The notes under the pieces were generated by a model. It saw only the letters and a program-made list of their open reading frames with translations. It had not been told where the DNA came from and searched no databases. Both the position numbers and the translations under genes were made by a program. This document shows positions 37,031 through 49,042 of a stretch of 64,000 nt of DNA, piece by piece. The stretch's first letter is position 1. Each line of letters starts with the position of its first letter. The stretch comes from Paraphaeosphaeria minitans (taxonomy: Eukaryota; Ascomycota; Dothideomycetes; Pleosporales; Didymosphaeriaceae), in the NCBI GenBank assembly GCA_015832175.1, contig WJXW01000013.1, positions 1,054,001 through 1,118,000 on the forward strand, given 5' to 3'.

Positions 37031-37035
37031 TTAAA

Positions 37036-37626
37036 GTACACACTTAACGTATATTACTATATATACTATAGGCGCGTCCTACTTATATATATTAGGAGGT
37101 AGGATTTTAATATCTTTAGTAGTAGCTCCTATGCTAGGGGTGTAGCTTTTACTCTTAAGTGAGAAGATTTTATCTTCTAAGTTATAGAGTTAATATATAG
37201 CGCGAAGTTTATTACGCTTCTTTTTAGTAGCTAAGATGCGCTACTTAAGTATTAAAAATAAACTTAAGTTACGCATTACTAGCTCTCCTCTTATATACTA
37301 GATAAAAGGGTCTTCGCTGCCTTTAGGGGCTTTAGGTAAAGTTTACCCTCTACTAGTGGCTTATATAACTTTAGGAGCTATACTTAGACTATTATAGATA
37401 AAGTATTATTATATAAGGTCTAGTTATAGGCAATAGTATTTGCTTCACACTAGGAAGAATAGTAGAAGAATAACTTAATAGTATTAGTAGAATAATACTT
37501 ATCTTATATAGAGTTAGGGCGTAGTGTAGGTTTTACGTAGCTAGCTCGCTTAGCGCAGAGGCCCCTTATACGACCTTAGCGCTAGATGCCACAACACTAT
37601 AATTATATCTCAATTTACCCGTTATA
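37036..37626 (-). mobile_element. Gypsy-1 copy A, right part with its 5' LTR
   Basis: The sequence 37,036-37,411 matches 36,439-36,814 of copy B (leader and gag side), followed by the LTR 37412-37626 (215 bp). Joining it to 30,505 across the TTAAA site restores the collinear order seen in copy B. So this is the other half of the interrupted element rather than a tandem duplication. Confidence 0.85.
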
Positions 37627-40329
37627 GCTGAATAAGCACGTAGTAGTGAATAGTACCTAATTACCTACTACTTATACAAATTTAATAACGCTAAAACACG
37701 ATATAATATATATAATAAAAAACTCTACGCTATGGTAAAAGTCTTAAAGCACTCGAGGATTTACGTACTTAGTTACTTAACGCTAGAAATCTATATAGAT
37801 TATAAGAACCTTCTAAGGTTTACAATAATAAAAGAACTTACACTATAATAATTAAGATAGTTATAGACTACTAGGCAGTATAAGTTTAGAATTATCTATA
37901 TAGCTAAAAACGAAAATAGTAGAGTAGACGGTCTTACCTAAGAAAGCAATTTAGTAAGAGAGAAAGTAAAAACCTTCTCTATAATCCTTTGCAAAGTCAA
38001 AGATAGATCTCTAGAACTAATAGTAGAACTAATTTAACTTTTAGTAATTAACTAAGAAGTTCTAGAACACCTATAGACTAAAATTATTAGATAATACTAT
38101 AATAACCCGATATATAGACACCTAGGCATCACAAAGATAATAGAATTCATTTAAAGCAATTACACCTTAAAGGGAATTAAAGAAGCTATAATAACCTATA
38201 TTCGTAAGTATATAGAATGCTAGAAAAATAAATATAGTATGTACCTTAAATATAGAGAGATATAAGTAATTAGAACACTAAAAGCACTATAGAAAGACAT
38301 TACTATGGATTTTCTTATAGGAATTCTAAACTCTAAGAACCTAACACTAGAAATTAAGTATACTAGTATACTAGTAATAGTTTATTAACTAACTAAGTAT
38401 ATTAAGCTCATTCTATGTCTTAAGAGAATAATAGTAAAGAAACTCGCTTTTCTTATTCTAGATCAACTAATTAGACATTATAGAATCCTAAAAATAATTA
38501 TTAGCAATAGAGGCAAGCTCTTTACGTTAAATCATTTAATAACGCTTATAGCCCTAATTAGAAGAAAATAAAAGCTATTAACAGCTTATTATATATAAAT
38601 AGACAGATAGACAGAACGTATAAACTAAACTATAGAAACGTACCTACGCATTTACTATAATAGTTAGAAGAATAACTAGATTTTATTACTATCTACAGTA
38701 TAGTTAGCCTATAATAACAAAGTATTAGTAGTATTAGGATAAATACTATTCTAAGTAAAGTATAGAAGACACCCACATCTCTTTAATTAACAATTTCCTA
38801 TAATAATCAACGTAAAAGAAGCCATTAATATAGTAAGAAGTATAAAGAAAATATACTAACAACTCTAAGAAAATCTTAAGAAGGCTTAATAGCAATTAAT
38901 TTTATATTAAAACTAAAAACGAAAAATAGCACCTTAGCTAAAAAGGGGTAATTAAGTATATCTACCTACAAAGAACCTTTAAACTTAAAAGAAAAAATAT
39001 AAGAAACTAGATTATATTAAAGTTAGACTATTTTACATTTCCGAGCAAATATTACTAGTGAACTATAAGTTAGAACTACCGCCAGACGCAAAGATATAAT
39101 TAGTATTCCACGTATTACTATGAGAACTAGCAGACCTAAACACACTAGTTAAAACCACCTTCTATCACTAAACTATAGAAGAAAATAAATTCGAAGTTAA
39201 AATAGTTCTAAAATATAATTAGTAAGATAGGACGTATCTTATTGAGTAGAAAGGTTATCTACACAGCAAAACCACTTAGGAACTAGAGAGCTAACTAGGA
39301 AACTATTAGTAGAAGATCTAAGAATTTTATTAATAACTAGTATAGTTAAAGTATATTCTTACCTCGGACAAGGACTTAGGTATTAACGCTATAGTGTCTA
39401 CTATATCTAATTTTATCCACATTGCGGCTAAGTATCTAATAGCTATATCCGCTACTAGATAATCTAATATCTCTACTATTATATCTTCGCTATCTACAGC
39501 TATTTCTATAATAAGATATATTATTTTCTTACGTATACGCTCTTTAGCCTAAGCTAATATTTTCTTATTCTATAATAACTATACTATTAACATAGATAAC
39601 GCTTTTTTATTCTTATTAACCTTCTTCTTATACTCTTTATAAGTCTTATCTAAGAACGTCTAATTTATATTTACATATAGATAACCTTACTATATATATT
39701 TAGAACACTTTAACCTAGATCTAGGTATAATATAACAAATAAGACCTTAAAAACTATAGTTAATATAGGAAGTTTCTATAATAATATTAGCGTCTCTAAT
39801 TTTGCAGTAAAGTTAATGTTTCTAAGTAGTAGAGTTAGTGGGCATAATACTAACAGACGTACTTATAGTAAGTAGGATTAGTAGGTTAGCTTACGTAATA
39901 AAACTAAAACCTAGACATATAGTTTAAGAATAAACACTAGAAAAGAGGAAGATAATATTAGGATCTGAGACTCTAATAATAGCTTACTACTAGTTTTGTA
40001 CTTAGGAGGGCACGTAGTAAGAGTCTAATATAGGTTATACACTAATTACGCCCTAAATAAGAGAATTGTATAATTACTTCCTATAGAGTAGTAAAGTGCT
40101 CTAGCTAGAGTAGAATTTCTTTAGTATATAAGAATGTAAGAATAGACTTTCTATACTTATATTTAATCTATTTATTAATCTATTATTCACAATCTAGTAG
40201 ACTATATTATTTACTTATTACACTTTGTAAAATACTATTATATTAATAAGACCCTTTTACCTTTATAAGTACTCCTGCCTAAGAACTAACCTTAACCCTC
40301 TAGGACTAGCTATCCTATTAGATTTAATA
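37627..40329 (+). mobile_element. Gypsy-2 copy 1, 5'-truncated chromovirus with divergent 3' LTR
   Basis: Plus-strand pol relic collinear with 45,360-48,143. It begins inside RNase H exactly where the copy A LTR ends (matching ELYA and YLTLEIYIDYKN blocks). It runs through integrase (GHLGI, MDFLIGIL, NRGKLF and ERI-NQTIETYL blocks) and a chromodomain near 39,190-39,330, followed by a C-terminal tail. A purine tract (AAAAGAGGAAGA) precedes the LTR 39956-40329 (374 bp). That LTR shares its start TATTAGGATCT and its 3' half with the 473 bp Gypsy-2 LTR, but its 5' half differs. The gag-RT part is missing. Confidence 0.8.
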
Positions 40330-40775
40330 CCTACTTTACTAGTAAGTAATAGCTAGACAAGAGATATATACACTAGATAAACGCCCTAAGCTAAGTAAAT
40401 ATAATATTTATTTATAGGCCTAGGCAGACACTCTCTCCTACCTAGAGTAGGACCTTCTAAAAGACAGAGAGGATAATTGGTTAAACCTTTAACACTTCGC
40501 CTTACTTAAGGAAGGTTACTAGAATAATAGACAATAGGTGTTTAAGCTATAGAAACGCCCCTAGGGAGAGGGAAAAGAAGAAGCTATAGCTAAGGCTATA
40601 GCTACTAAAGGAAATATAATAGTAGCTTTCCTAGTAGAAGGGGATAATAGCCTTACTCCACTTTAGATAATAGTAGACGCAGATAAAAATAGCATATTAT
40701 AGTATATAAAATAGTATTTACGTAAAGGCGCTAGAAGCTTTAAACCTGGATAGAAAATATTAGTAAGTATATTAG
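40330..40775 (+). pseudogene. Unidentified coding relic between Gypsy-2 and Copia-1
   Basis: A plus frame over about 40,400-40,750 is interrupted only by TAG/TAA. It reads as a plausible protein (for example DREDNWLNL, HFALLKEGY and GNIIVAFLVEGDNSLTP). It belongs to neither neighbouring element as far as I can align. It may be the gag part of a further element. I do not recognise the family. Confidence 0.35.
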
Positions 40776-40780
40776 AATAT

Positions 40781-41019
40781 TATCCATATAGTAGATTGTA
40801 TAAGTAGTACTAAGTAAAGTAGGGGACCTGCCTACCTATAGGGGCCCGCACAATGGCCTACTGCTTAGGGTAGCGCTAAGAGGCAGAGACGTTATAAGGT
40901 TCTTAGGGCCCCTTCGTATAATAGACTAGACGTAATTAATTAAACCTACTTCTTACCCTTTAAATAGTAGTATACTATTAACCCTTAAATACTTAATTGC
41001 AGATTAAGCCAAACTAACA
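40781..41019 (+). repeat. Copia-1 LTR lacking the internal 73-bp duplication
   Basis: A 239 bp LTR, shorter than the 312 bp LTRs elsewhere because the ACCTTATAAAGTCTC unit is present once instead of twice. Confidence 0.85.
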
Positions 41020-41389
41020 CTAATTAGTAGTTAATTCTAATTAACTACAAACTAGTAAGGTCTAAAGACAGAGTGCCAAAAGCTAGATACGTAGGCTCTA
41101 TATTATTACTTTTACTAGAGACTAAATTTTAGATTATATAATAAGTAGAAACAAAGCGTGCATATTTATAAAAAGTCACGCAATCTAGTCTCAACTATTC
41201 TATAGGAAGAAAGGAGATAGTAAACCCCCTTATAACCCTAAAAAACATATTACATAATTAAACTAGCAACGACTAAATATAAACACGTTGCATAATTAAA
41301 CTAGCAATAACTAAATATAGACACGTTACACAACTAAGAAAAATAATAATAATAATATGGCCTTAAGACTAGGAGACTTTCTAGAGGAA

Positions 41390-41862
41390 TGTTAGAATCC
41401 GGCCGCGCGCGAGCAGCAGGGCGCGAGCTTATTAGACCACCAGTCTGCTGGAGTCAGCTAACTAGGCAGTTAGATAACAGGTCACGGGTCCTAGGGGTCC
41501 TAAGGACCGCACGGGCCTCGCCCATACAGGAACTCTAGGACGCGTGGGACTTGCCCGCACAGGACTCTGGGACGCATGGGACTCTAGGACGTATGGGACT
41601 CTAGGACGTATGGGACTCTGGGACGTATGGGATTCTGGGACGTGTGGGACTACTTAGTATATAGGAACGCGAGAATAAGCTTCTTATACTTGTGTTTAAT
41701 CTATTTATTAATCTATTGTTTAGATTCTAGTAAACTAAATTATTAACTTGTTACACTTCGCAAGATACTATTATATTAATAAAACCTTCTACCTTTTATA
41801 AGTACTCCTGCCTAAGAACTAACCTTAACCCTTTAGGACTAGCTACCCTTTTAGATTTAACA
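41390..41862 (+). repeat. Gypsy-2 5' LTR with GC-rich core and 17-bp minisatellite
   Basis: Bounded by TGTTAGAATCC...GATTTAACA. The first 300 bp are unusually GC-rich for the region. Five 17-bp units of the type GGGACTCTAGGACGTAT lie at 41,561-41,645. Confidence 0.92.
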
Positions 41863-44800
41863 TCTTAAACACCCTTAATATAAGTACTTTATAAACTCCT
41901 ACCTCTTCTACAGCTTTAGGTGCCGCTAAGATTACTCCTATAAAGGATAGTAGTAAGGCGTATAAACCTAATCTCTACTTTAGCGAATAATCTTAAACCA
42001 ACGTCTAGATTCTCTAGTTAGACCTCTACTTCTTTAACTTAAACAAACCCCTTAAAGATAAGAAGAAGGTTATTTTCGCAGCGATATATATATAAGGAGA
42101 TATAGAATTATAGATCTATTCCTACCTTAAAAAGTACTTAGGAATGGACCATAATAATAATAATAACAATTACGTAAACAAGCACGCTAATGCAGTTAAT
42201 ATTATTAAGGATTATAACAACTTTAAGAAATGCCTTAAACAACTCTTTAGGATCGCTAACAAGGACTCTATTACAAAAGTAAAGATTTAGACTATAACTT
42301 AAAAACAATTAGTAGCTAAGTATATAGCTAAGTTTTGTAGATACGCTGTGTAACTTAACTAGGACAATAAATCTCTCTAGGACATATATAAATAAGGACT
42401 TAAATAGAAACTATGTGAGGAACTCTTACGTAGTAGTGCACAAATCGCTAACCTTAAAGAATTATACAAGGAAACTATTAGAATTAATAAAGAATAGTTT
42501 TTACTGTAACAGGAGCTCTACTAAAACCCTAGGGCGATAAGCTTTAGATAACTAGCAAAAATAGTTTATAAGAACCCTATTAGAATTGTCTAAAAGTAAT
42601 AGCTAAGGAACTACTAGAGATACGAACTAATAGAAGATGTTTAGTTTAACTATATAGGCAAAGGAAAAGGAGGAAGGATAGGCCCTAAGCAGCCTAATAA
42701 ACGCGTCTCTAATAGAAGTTAATAACTAATAACTAAGACCTGTAAATGCTTTATATGTGGCAAACTAGGCTATATAGCCAGGAACTATAGATTAAAGAAT
42801 AAAGTCTATTAAACTAAGTTAAATATACTAACTATTAAGGACTAAAAACCTAATAAGGAATAAGAAGTTATTACAACGCCATTTAGTTACTAACGCGTTA
42901 CGCTAGAGCAAAGTAAGCGATTAGATTTACCTAACTCACAACTATACAAAGATCTAGAAGACGACTCTAACGTATACTATAACGCAGAAGACGTAGAAGA
43001 GATACTAAGATCTCCTACTTCTTACCTATAAAGTAGGTGGAAAGAAGATAACCTTATGTCACCTAAGTATAAACTGAATGTTTAGGACTATATAGAACCC
43101 TACTAGGCACCAAAAGGAATACAACCCTATAAAAATAAAAAGTTAGACTACGTACTAAAGTACTACCTAGACTACTAAAATCCTATACACTAATTCTGTA
43201 TGTGGACGCATTGCGAAGAACTAACATACGCATAATATAAGGCGGAGAAAGAGGAGAATAAGAAATAACCTAGAAGGAAACTGCGCTGTAGATAGATATA
43301 GACAAACTACCCTATCGCAGCTTATAATAAACACCTCTAGGATAAATAATAAATAAAATACTTTCCTTACCTTATACTAAAGGGTAATAAATGCTATAAC
43401 ATGCTTATTAATAAAGACTATATGCAACTATACTAGTACACGTACCTAAACTAAGACTGCGAATACTACTATATGGCTAAACACTTAGATGGCTTTGTAA
43501 ACTGCCCTACGCAAGAAGTAATAATAGAGCTACTAATTTAACTAGTATATAGGAATAGTAAGAACCGCAGAAGGAAAAACAGAAGAACATCCTTATAGGA
43601 AGAAGAAGAAGAAGACAATCTACATAAGCTACGTACTTAAAAATAACAATAGAAGCGGATGCTTAGAAACGCATACTAGGCACTAGAACTTAACTACGAC
43701 CTACACAAACAGATGTCTTTTTTAGGCCTAAACTTAGACGAGAAAACGCCTTTATTAAATTAAATACTATAGTAAGCACGGCATTAATTAAGCTACTAGT
43801 ATAGCTTAAAGGAATACAGGCTTAAGCTCTTATAGACTTAGGAGTAGGAAGGAACTTTATATCTTATTAAATAGTAAGACGAGCAGGACTTATAATGTTA
43901 GAGAAAGAAGTACTCTACATTGTCTATATTACAAATAGATCCCTAATGCCTAAGACACCTTAAATATACCAGGAGGTTACTACCACAATAATAGTCCAAG
44001 GATATAGAGAGAAACTTACTTTAGATGTCTTACTAGGATCTAAGTATAAGTTAGTCTTAGAATTACCTTAGTTAACGATACACAACCTATAGATTAACTA
44101 GGGTACGAAGAAAATATTATTTAAACGCTGCAATTATACATTATAAGCAAAGCCTATATATTAACTAAAAATAATAGTAGATAAGGGAGTTATTAACAAC
44201 ATAATACCGCGATGGATAGTTAAAAAACAGAAGCACACCTTGGCAGACACTAGTAGGAACTACTAGGTTAAAAAGCATAAAAAGGAGGACAATAGCACAC
44301 TCCTCACCTTACTAAGAGAGTATAGGAAATAGACACACATATTCACAGAAAAGGAAGGAAAAGTAAACCTACCTAAACATTAACCCTAGGATCTTATAAT
44401 AGACCTGGAAGAAGGGAAGACGCTACCCTTTAGACCACTATATAGTAAGATAGGAGAAGAACTCCTTAAAAAACGTAATTTTATTAAGACAAACCTTAAG
44501 AAAGGATATATATAACTATTAAAGTTACTAGCAGTAAGCCCTTTTATATTTGTTAAGAAAAAGGATGGATTAGACAGACTATGTGTTAACTACTAATAAC
44601 TTAATAACATAATAATAAAGAACTAATATCTACTACTAAATATTATAGAGTTACGAGATTAACTATCTTAAGCCAAGATATTTACGATAATAGATCTAAG
44701 AGACGGTTACCACCTTATACGAATTAAGAAAGGTGAAGAATAGAAAACAGCGTTTTAATTACGCTACAGACTATTTAAATATAAGGTTATGCCTTTTAGA

Positions 44801-47670
44801 CTTATAAACGCACTAGCAGCTTTTATGGCACTTATTAACAACGTACTCTGTAAACATCTAGATATATTTGTTATCGCGTATATAGACAATATCCTCGTCT
44901 TTTCTAAAAACGAATTAGACCACACCAAGTATGTATAGGTAGTACTAAAAGCACTAAACAAAGTATGCCTTCGTATTAAACTTAGGAAATGTAAGTTTAA
45001 CGTTAAATAACTCGAATTCCTAGGACACATTATTACTACAGAAGGAATTAAGATGGCACTAAGTAAAGTTAAATATATTAAGAACTAGCTAATACTAAAG
45101 ATAGCTAAGAATATCTAAGAATTTTTAGGATTCTGTGGATTTAACTAATAATTTATCTAAAATTACCTAAAGGTTACGATACCTTTAATAAATTTTACAA
45201 AGAAGGACGTACCCTTTAAATAGACAGACGAGTGCGGAATGTCATTCTAACTCCTTAAGACAGTATGTACTATAGAACCTATCCTTATTTATTTTAGAAG
45301 TAATAAACCACTGCGCTTTAAAACAGACGCTAGCGATCTTACGCTAGGCGCCTGCGCTAAATAAGAACGTAACAGCAAATAGCACCTAATTGCCTATTAC
45401 TTATGTAAATTTAATAACGCCGAAACACGATACAACATACACAATAAAGAACTCTACGCTATTATTAAAGCCTTAAAGCACTAGAGGATTTACGCGCTTA
45501 GTTACTTAACGCTAGAAATCTATATAGATTATAAGAACCTTCTGAGGTTCACAACAACAAAAGAACTTACGCTATAATAACAAAGATAGTCGTAAACTAT
45601 AGGGTAGTATAAGTTTAAAATCATCTATATAGCTGGGAAAGAAAATGGCAGAGTAGACGCTCTTAGCTAACAAAGTAATCTAATAGGAGAAAAGGCAAAA
45701 ACCTTCTTTGCAATCCTTCGCAAAGCTAAAGATAGATCTCTAGAACTAATAGCGGAACTAAATTAACTTTTAGTAATTAACTAAAAAGTTTCGGAACATC
45801 TATAGACTGAGATTATCTGACAATACCACAATAACCCTATGTACGGACACCTAGGCATCACAAAGACAATAGAACTTATCTAAAGGAATTACACCTTTAA
45901 AGGAATTAAGGAGGCTATAATAACTTATATCCGCAAATGTACAGAATACTAGAGAAATAAACACAGTACACATCTTAAATATAGAGAGATGTAAGTAATT
46001 AGAATACTAATAGTACTATAGGAAGATATTGCTATGGATTTTGTTATAGGAATTCTAAACTCTAAGGATCTAATAATAGGAATTAAATACGATAGTATAC
46101 TGGTAGTAGTCTACTAACTAACTAAGTATATTAAGCTTATTCTATGTCTTAAAAGAATAATAGTAAAGGAACTCGCTTTTCTTATTCTAGACTAACTAAT
46201 TAGACACCACAGAATCCTAAAAATAATTATTAGCAATAGAGACAAGCTCTTTATGTTAAATTATTAGATAACGCTTATAGCACTGCTTGGAACGAAACAA
46301 AAACTATTAATGGCTTACTATCTATAAATAGACAGATAGACAGAACGTACGAACTAAACTATAGAAACGTACCTACGCATCTACTACAATAGTTAGAAGA
46401 ATAACTAGGTTTTATTACTACCTATAGCACAGTTAGCCTATAATAACAAAGTATTAGTAGTATTAGGACATACACTATTCTATATAAACTACAGAAGACA
46501 CCTATATCTCTTTAACTAACAATTTCCTACGACAATTAAAGTAAAAGAAGCTATAGATATAGTAGAAAATATAAAGAAAATACACTAATAACTCTAAGAG
46601 AATCTTAAGAAAGCTTAGTAGCAATTAATTTTATACTAAAACTAAAAACGAAAAATGGCACCTTAGCTAAAGAAGGGGGATAAAGCATATCTACTTACGA
46701 AGAACCTTTAAACTTAGAAGAAGAAACACAAGAAACTGGATTATATTAAGGTTAGACTATTTTACATTTCTGAGCAAATATTACTAGTAAACTATAAGTT
46801 GGAACTACCGCTAGATACAAAGATATACCCAGTATTCCACGTATTACTACTGGAACTAGTAGACCCTAATACACCAGTTAAAACCACCTTCTACCACTAG
46901 ACTAAGGAAGAAAATAAATTTAAGGTTAAAAGAATTCTAGAATACAATTAGCATAACAACACGTACCTCGTTAAGTGGAAAGGTTACCCACATAGCGAAA
47001 ACACCTAGGAACTAAAAAACAATCTAGGAAACTATTAGCAAAAGATTAAGGAATTCTACTAGAAACAACTAGGACGCACCTATGAATTACCACCAGCATA
47101 AGGGCTAGCCTATAAAACAGACTAGTTAATTACCTCAGCGCCTAACAGCGCGTTAGGATTTATTAACGCAGCAGCCTACGCTAACTCTTCTTACGCCTTA
47201 AGCGCTTCTAACTTGTCTATAGTACTTATGCTATAATTAAATAACTCTTATTCTTTCTAACGCAATTTCTTTTACTAATTATGTAAGCGCGCTATTTTCT
47301 CTCGCGCCTAATAGGCGCGAAGGAGAGCTGCCTTAGCTAGCTCTTCTTTAATATAGAGCTTTGCCTCCTCTTTAGCCTCTAACTTTTTTAACCTCTCTAT
47401 TTTAGCATCTATTTTTAAGTAATCTAGTAAGGGGATCTCCTTAGGCTCGCACTTCTAGTTTCCCTATCTAACGCAGTTAGTACACTAAAAGTGTAAAGAA
47501 GAAAGATAATAAGTATATTTTTTTTTAGCGTAGTACAAACAGGTAACTATTGTAAAAACGTAGTCTCTCTTAAGATAATTGGCTTAACTGTAGCGATATT
47601 AGACAGAACGAGATAATAACTTTATAGGTAATTAACTTATAAGGACATTAAGCTTAAAAAGGGAGGATAA

Positions 47671-48143
47671 TATTAGGATCTAGCTGTGCGCGAGCAGCGG
47701 GGCGCGAGCTTATTAGACTACTAGTCTACTGGAGTTAGCTAACTAGGCAGTTAGATAACAGGTCACGGGTCCTAGGGGTCCTAAGGACCGCACGGGCCTC
47801 GCCTGTATAGGAACTCTGGGACGCGTGGGACTTGCCCGCACAGGACTCTGGGACGCACGGGACTCTAGGACGTATAGGACTCTAGGACGTATAGGACTCT
47901 AGGACGTATGGGATTCTAGAACGTGTAGGACTACTCAGTATATAGGAACGCAAGAATGAGCTTCTCATACTTATATTTAATTTATTTATTAATCTATTGT
48001 TTAAATTCTAGTAGACTAAATTATTAACTTGTTACACTTTGTAAGATACTATTGTATTAATAAGACCTTCCACCTTCTGTAAGTACTCCTGCCTAAGAAC
48101 CAACCTTAACCCTTTAGGACTAGCTACCCTCTTGGATTTAATA
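47671..48143 (+). repeat. Gypsy-2 3' LTR
   Basis: A 473 bp LTR, TATTAGGATCT...GATTTAATA, matching the 5' LTR in length and order, including the 17-bp units at about 47,842-47,926. Differences are almost all C/T or G/A. Confidence 0.92.
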
Positions 48144-48962
48144 AGGAACTATAACTTAAAGACGTTACGTAATAACTAATACTACCTCCCTAGTAAGAGG
48201 ATAAAGTAATATAGCTTTAATAAGTAGAGGAAGTAATAAATATTAAGGCTATTACCTTAAAAGGAGAGATTATATAAAAGTACTAAATAGATAGAGTAGA
48301 TTTATACAGCCACCTACCCCCTTCTCTAAAATGGGTAAACACTTATATAGTGTATATAATCGCGTAATATCGCGTAAGCAGCCTTAAAGGTAAAAAGGTA
48401 ATCTTTTCTTTTACTAAAGATTTTAATAACTAGAAGGAAAGAACCTTTAATAAAATTAGTTATATAGTAAGAAAAAAGCTTATTACTTTTCTTATAAAGG
48501 AAGGCTTTATTACTACTAATATTATAATAAAGGACACTTATGTAAAGAAACTCTTTAGACTGTTATAGCTTAACTATAAGCTATAGACCCTTTATATAAT
48601 AATGCTATAACTGTAACCTAAACTACTTTACATAATCCTAATAATATAATCTACACTATCTATAGGTAATATATATACATATAGAGCACAGCTAGGGCCT
48701 ATCCCTATACATGTAAGGACAGAGACACTATATATAGAGCCACACTAGTAGTAGTAGCCTAAAACCTAGACTGCTTTTACCTAACAAACTATATTATATA
48801 AAGAGGCTAGACACTTTTAGTCTCTTTAATAACTAAGAGATTATGCTTATATCTAGCTAGATAAAATTATCCTCTTTTAGAAGGCTTAGAGTAAAGAGAA
48901 TAACTACACTAGTAGGCTGTATAATATTCTAGTAGATAAGGTAAGAATCTTTAGATAACTAT

Positions 48963-49042
48963 ACTATAGGCTAGGTATACTATAGGACTAGTATACTATA
49001 GGCTAGGTATACTATAGGCTAGGTATACTATAGGACTAGTAT
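48963..49042. repeat. 16-bp tandem repeat, five units, inside Copia-1 gag region
   Basis: ACTATAGGCTAGGTAT alternates with ACTATAGGACTAGTAT in five contiguous 16-bp units. The segment lies inside the portion deleted from the 2.2 kb derivative. Confidence 0.9.

Larger units (their letters stand above)
30501..37035 (-). mobile_element. Gypsy-1 copy B, full length, inserted in copy A (target duplication TTAAA)
   Basis: Complete 6.5 kb Ty3/Gypsy element, 30,506-37,030, with LTRs 30506-30722 and 36815-37030 and TTAAA on each side (30501-30505, 37031-37035). Coding orientation is minus: the purine tract GAAAGGGAGGTTC (reverse complement of the bases right of 30,722) abuts the left, hence 3', LTR. 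In coding order: gag region from about 36.4 kb with a CCHC-type knuckle near 35,750-35,815; protease; reverse transcriptase with YLDNIL at 34,542-34,562; RNase H; integrase (zinc region near 33.2-33.3 kb) ending near 32.1 kb. An extra plus-strand gene then occupies 31,068-32,047. All pol frames carry RIP-type stops. Confidence 0.88.
41385..48148 (+). mobile_element. Gypsy-2 copy 2, full-length chromovirus (target duplication AGGAA)
   Basis: A 6,754 bp element, 41,390-48,143, with equal 473 bp LTRs and AGGAA at 41385-41389 and 48144-48148. The uninterrupted target sequence exists in the Copia-1 derivative near 15,350, confirming the insertion. Gag ends with a decayed CCHC knuckle at 42,748-42,789 (CFICGKLGYIARNY; His and last Cys now Tyr). 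Pol starts about 43.75 kb: protease; reverse transcriptase with YIDNILVFS near 44,878-44,904 (family YIDD); RNase H about 45.3-45.6 kb (TDASDLTLGA, ELYAI); integrase about 45.8-46.6 kb (MYGHLGITK, MDFVIGIL, NRDKLF, ERTNQTIETYL); chromodomain about 46,920-47,050 (YLVKWKGYPHSEN); and a C-terminal tail to about 47.6 kb. The purine tract AAAAAGGGAGGA precedes the 3' LTR. Confidence 0.92.

Noticed and set aside
36434..37626. Tandem duplication of a 596 bp LTR-plus-leader unit
   Set aside because: The TTAAA target duplication at 30501 and 37031 and the restored collinearity of copy A explain the pattern as self-nesting without a duplication.
41561..41645. CRISPR-like array (regular 17-bp repeats)
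   Set aside because: The units are contiguous without spacers, occur inside both LTRs of a retrotransposon, and the organism is a fungus.
44764..45030. Minus-strand 88-codon frame
   Set aside because: It is the complement of the Gypsy-2 reverse transcriptase, whose plus-strand motifs (YIDNILVFS) are clear.
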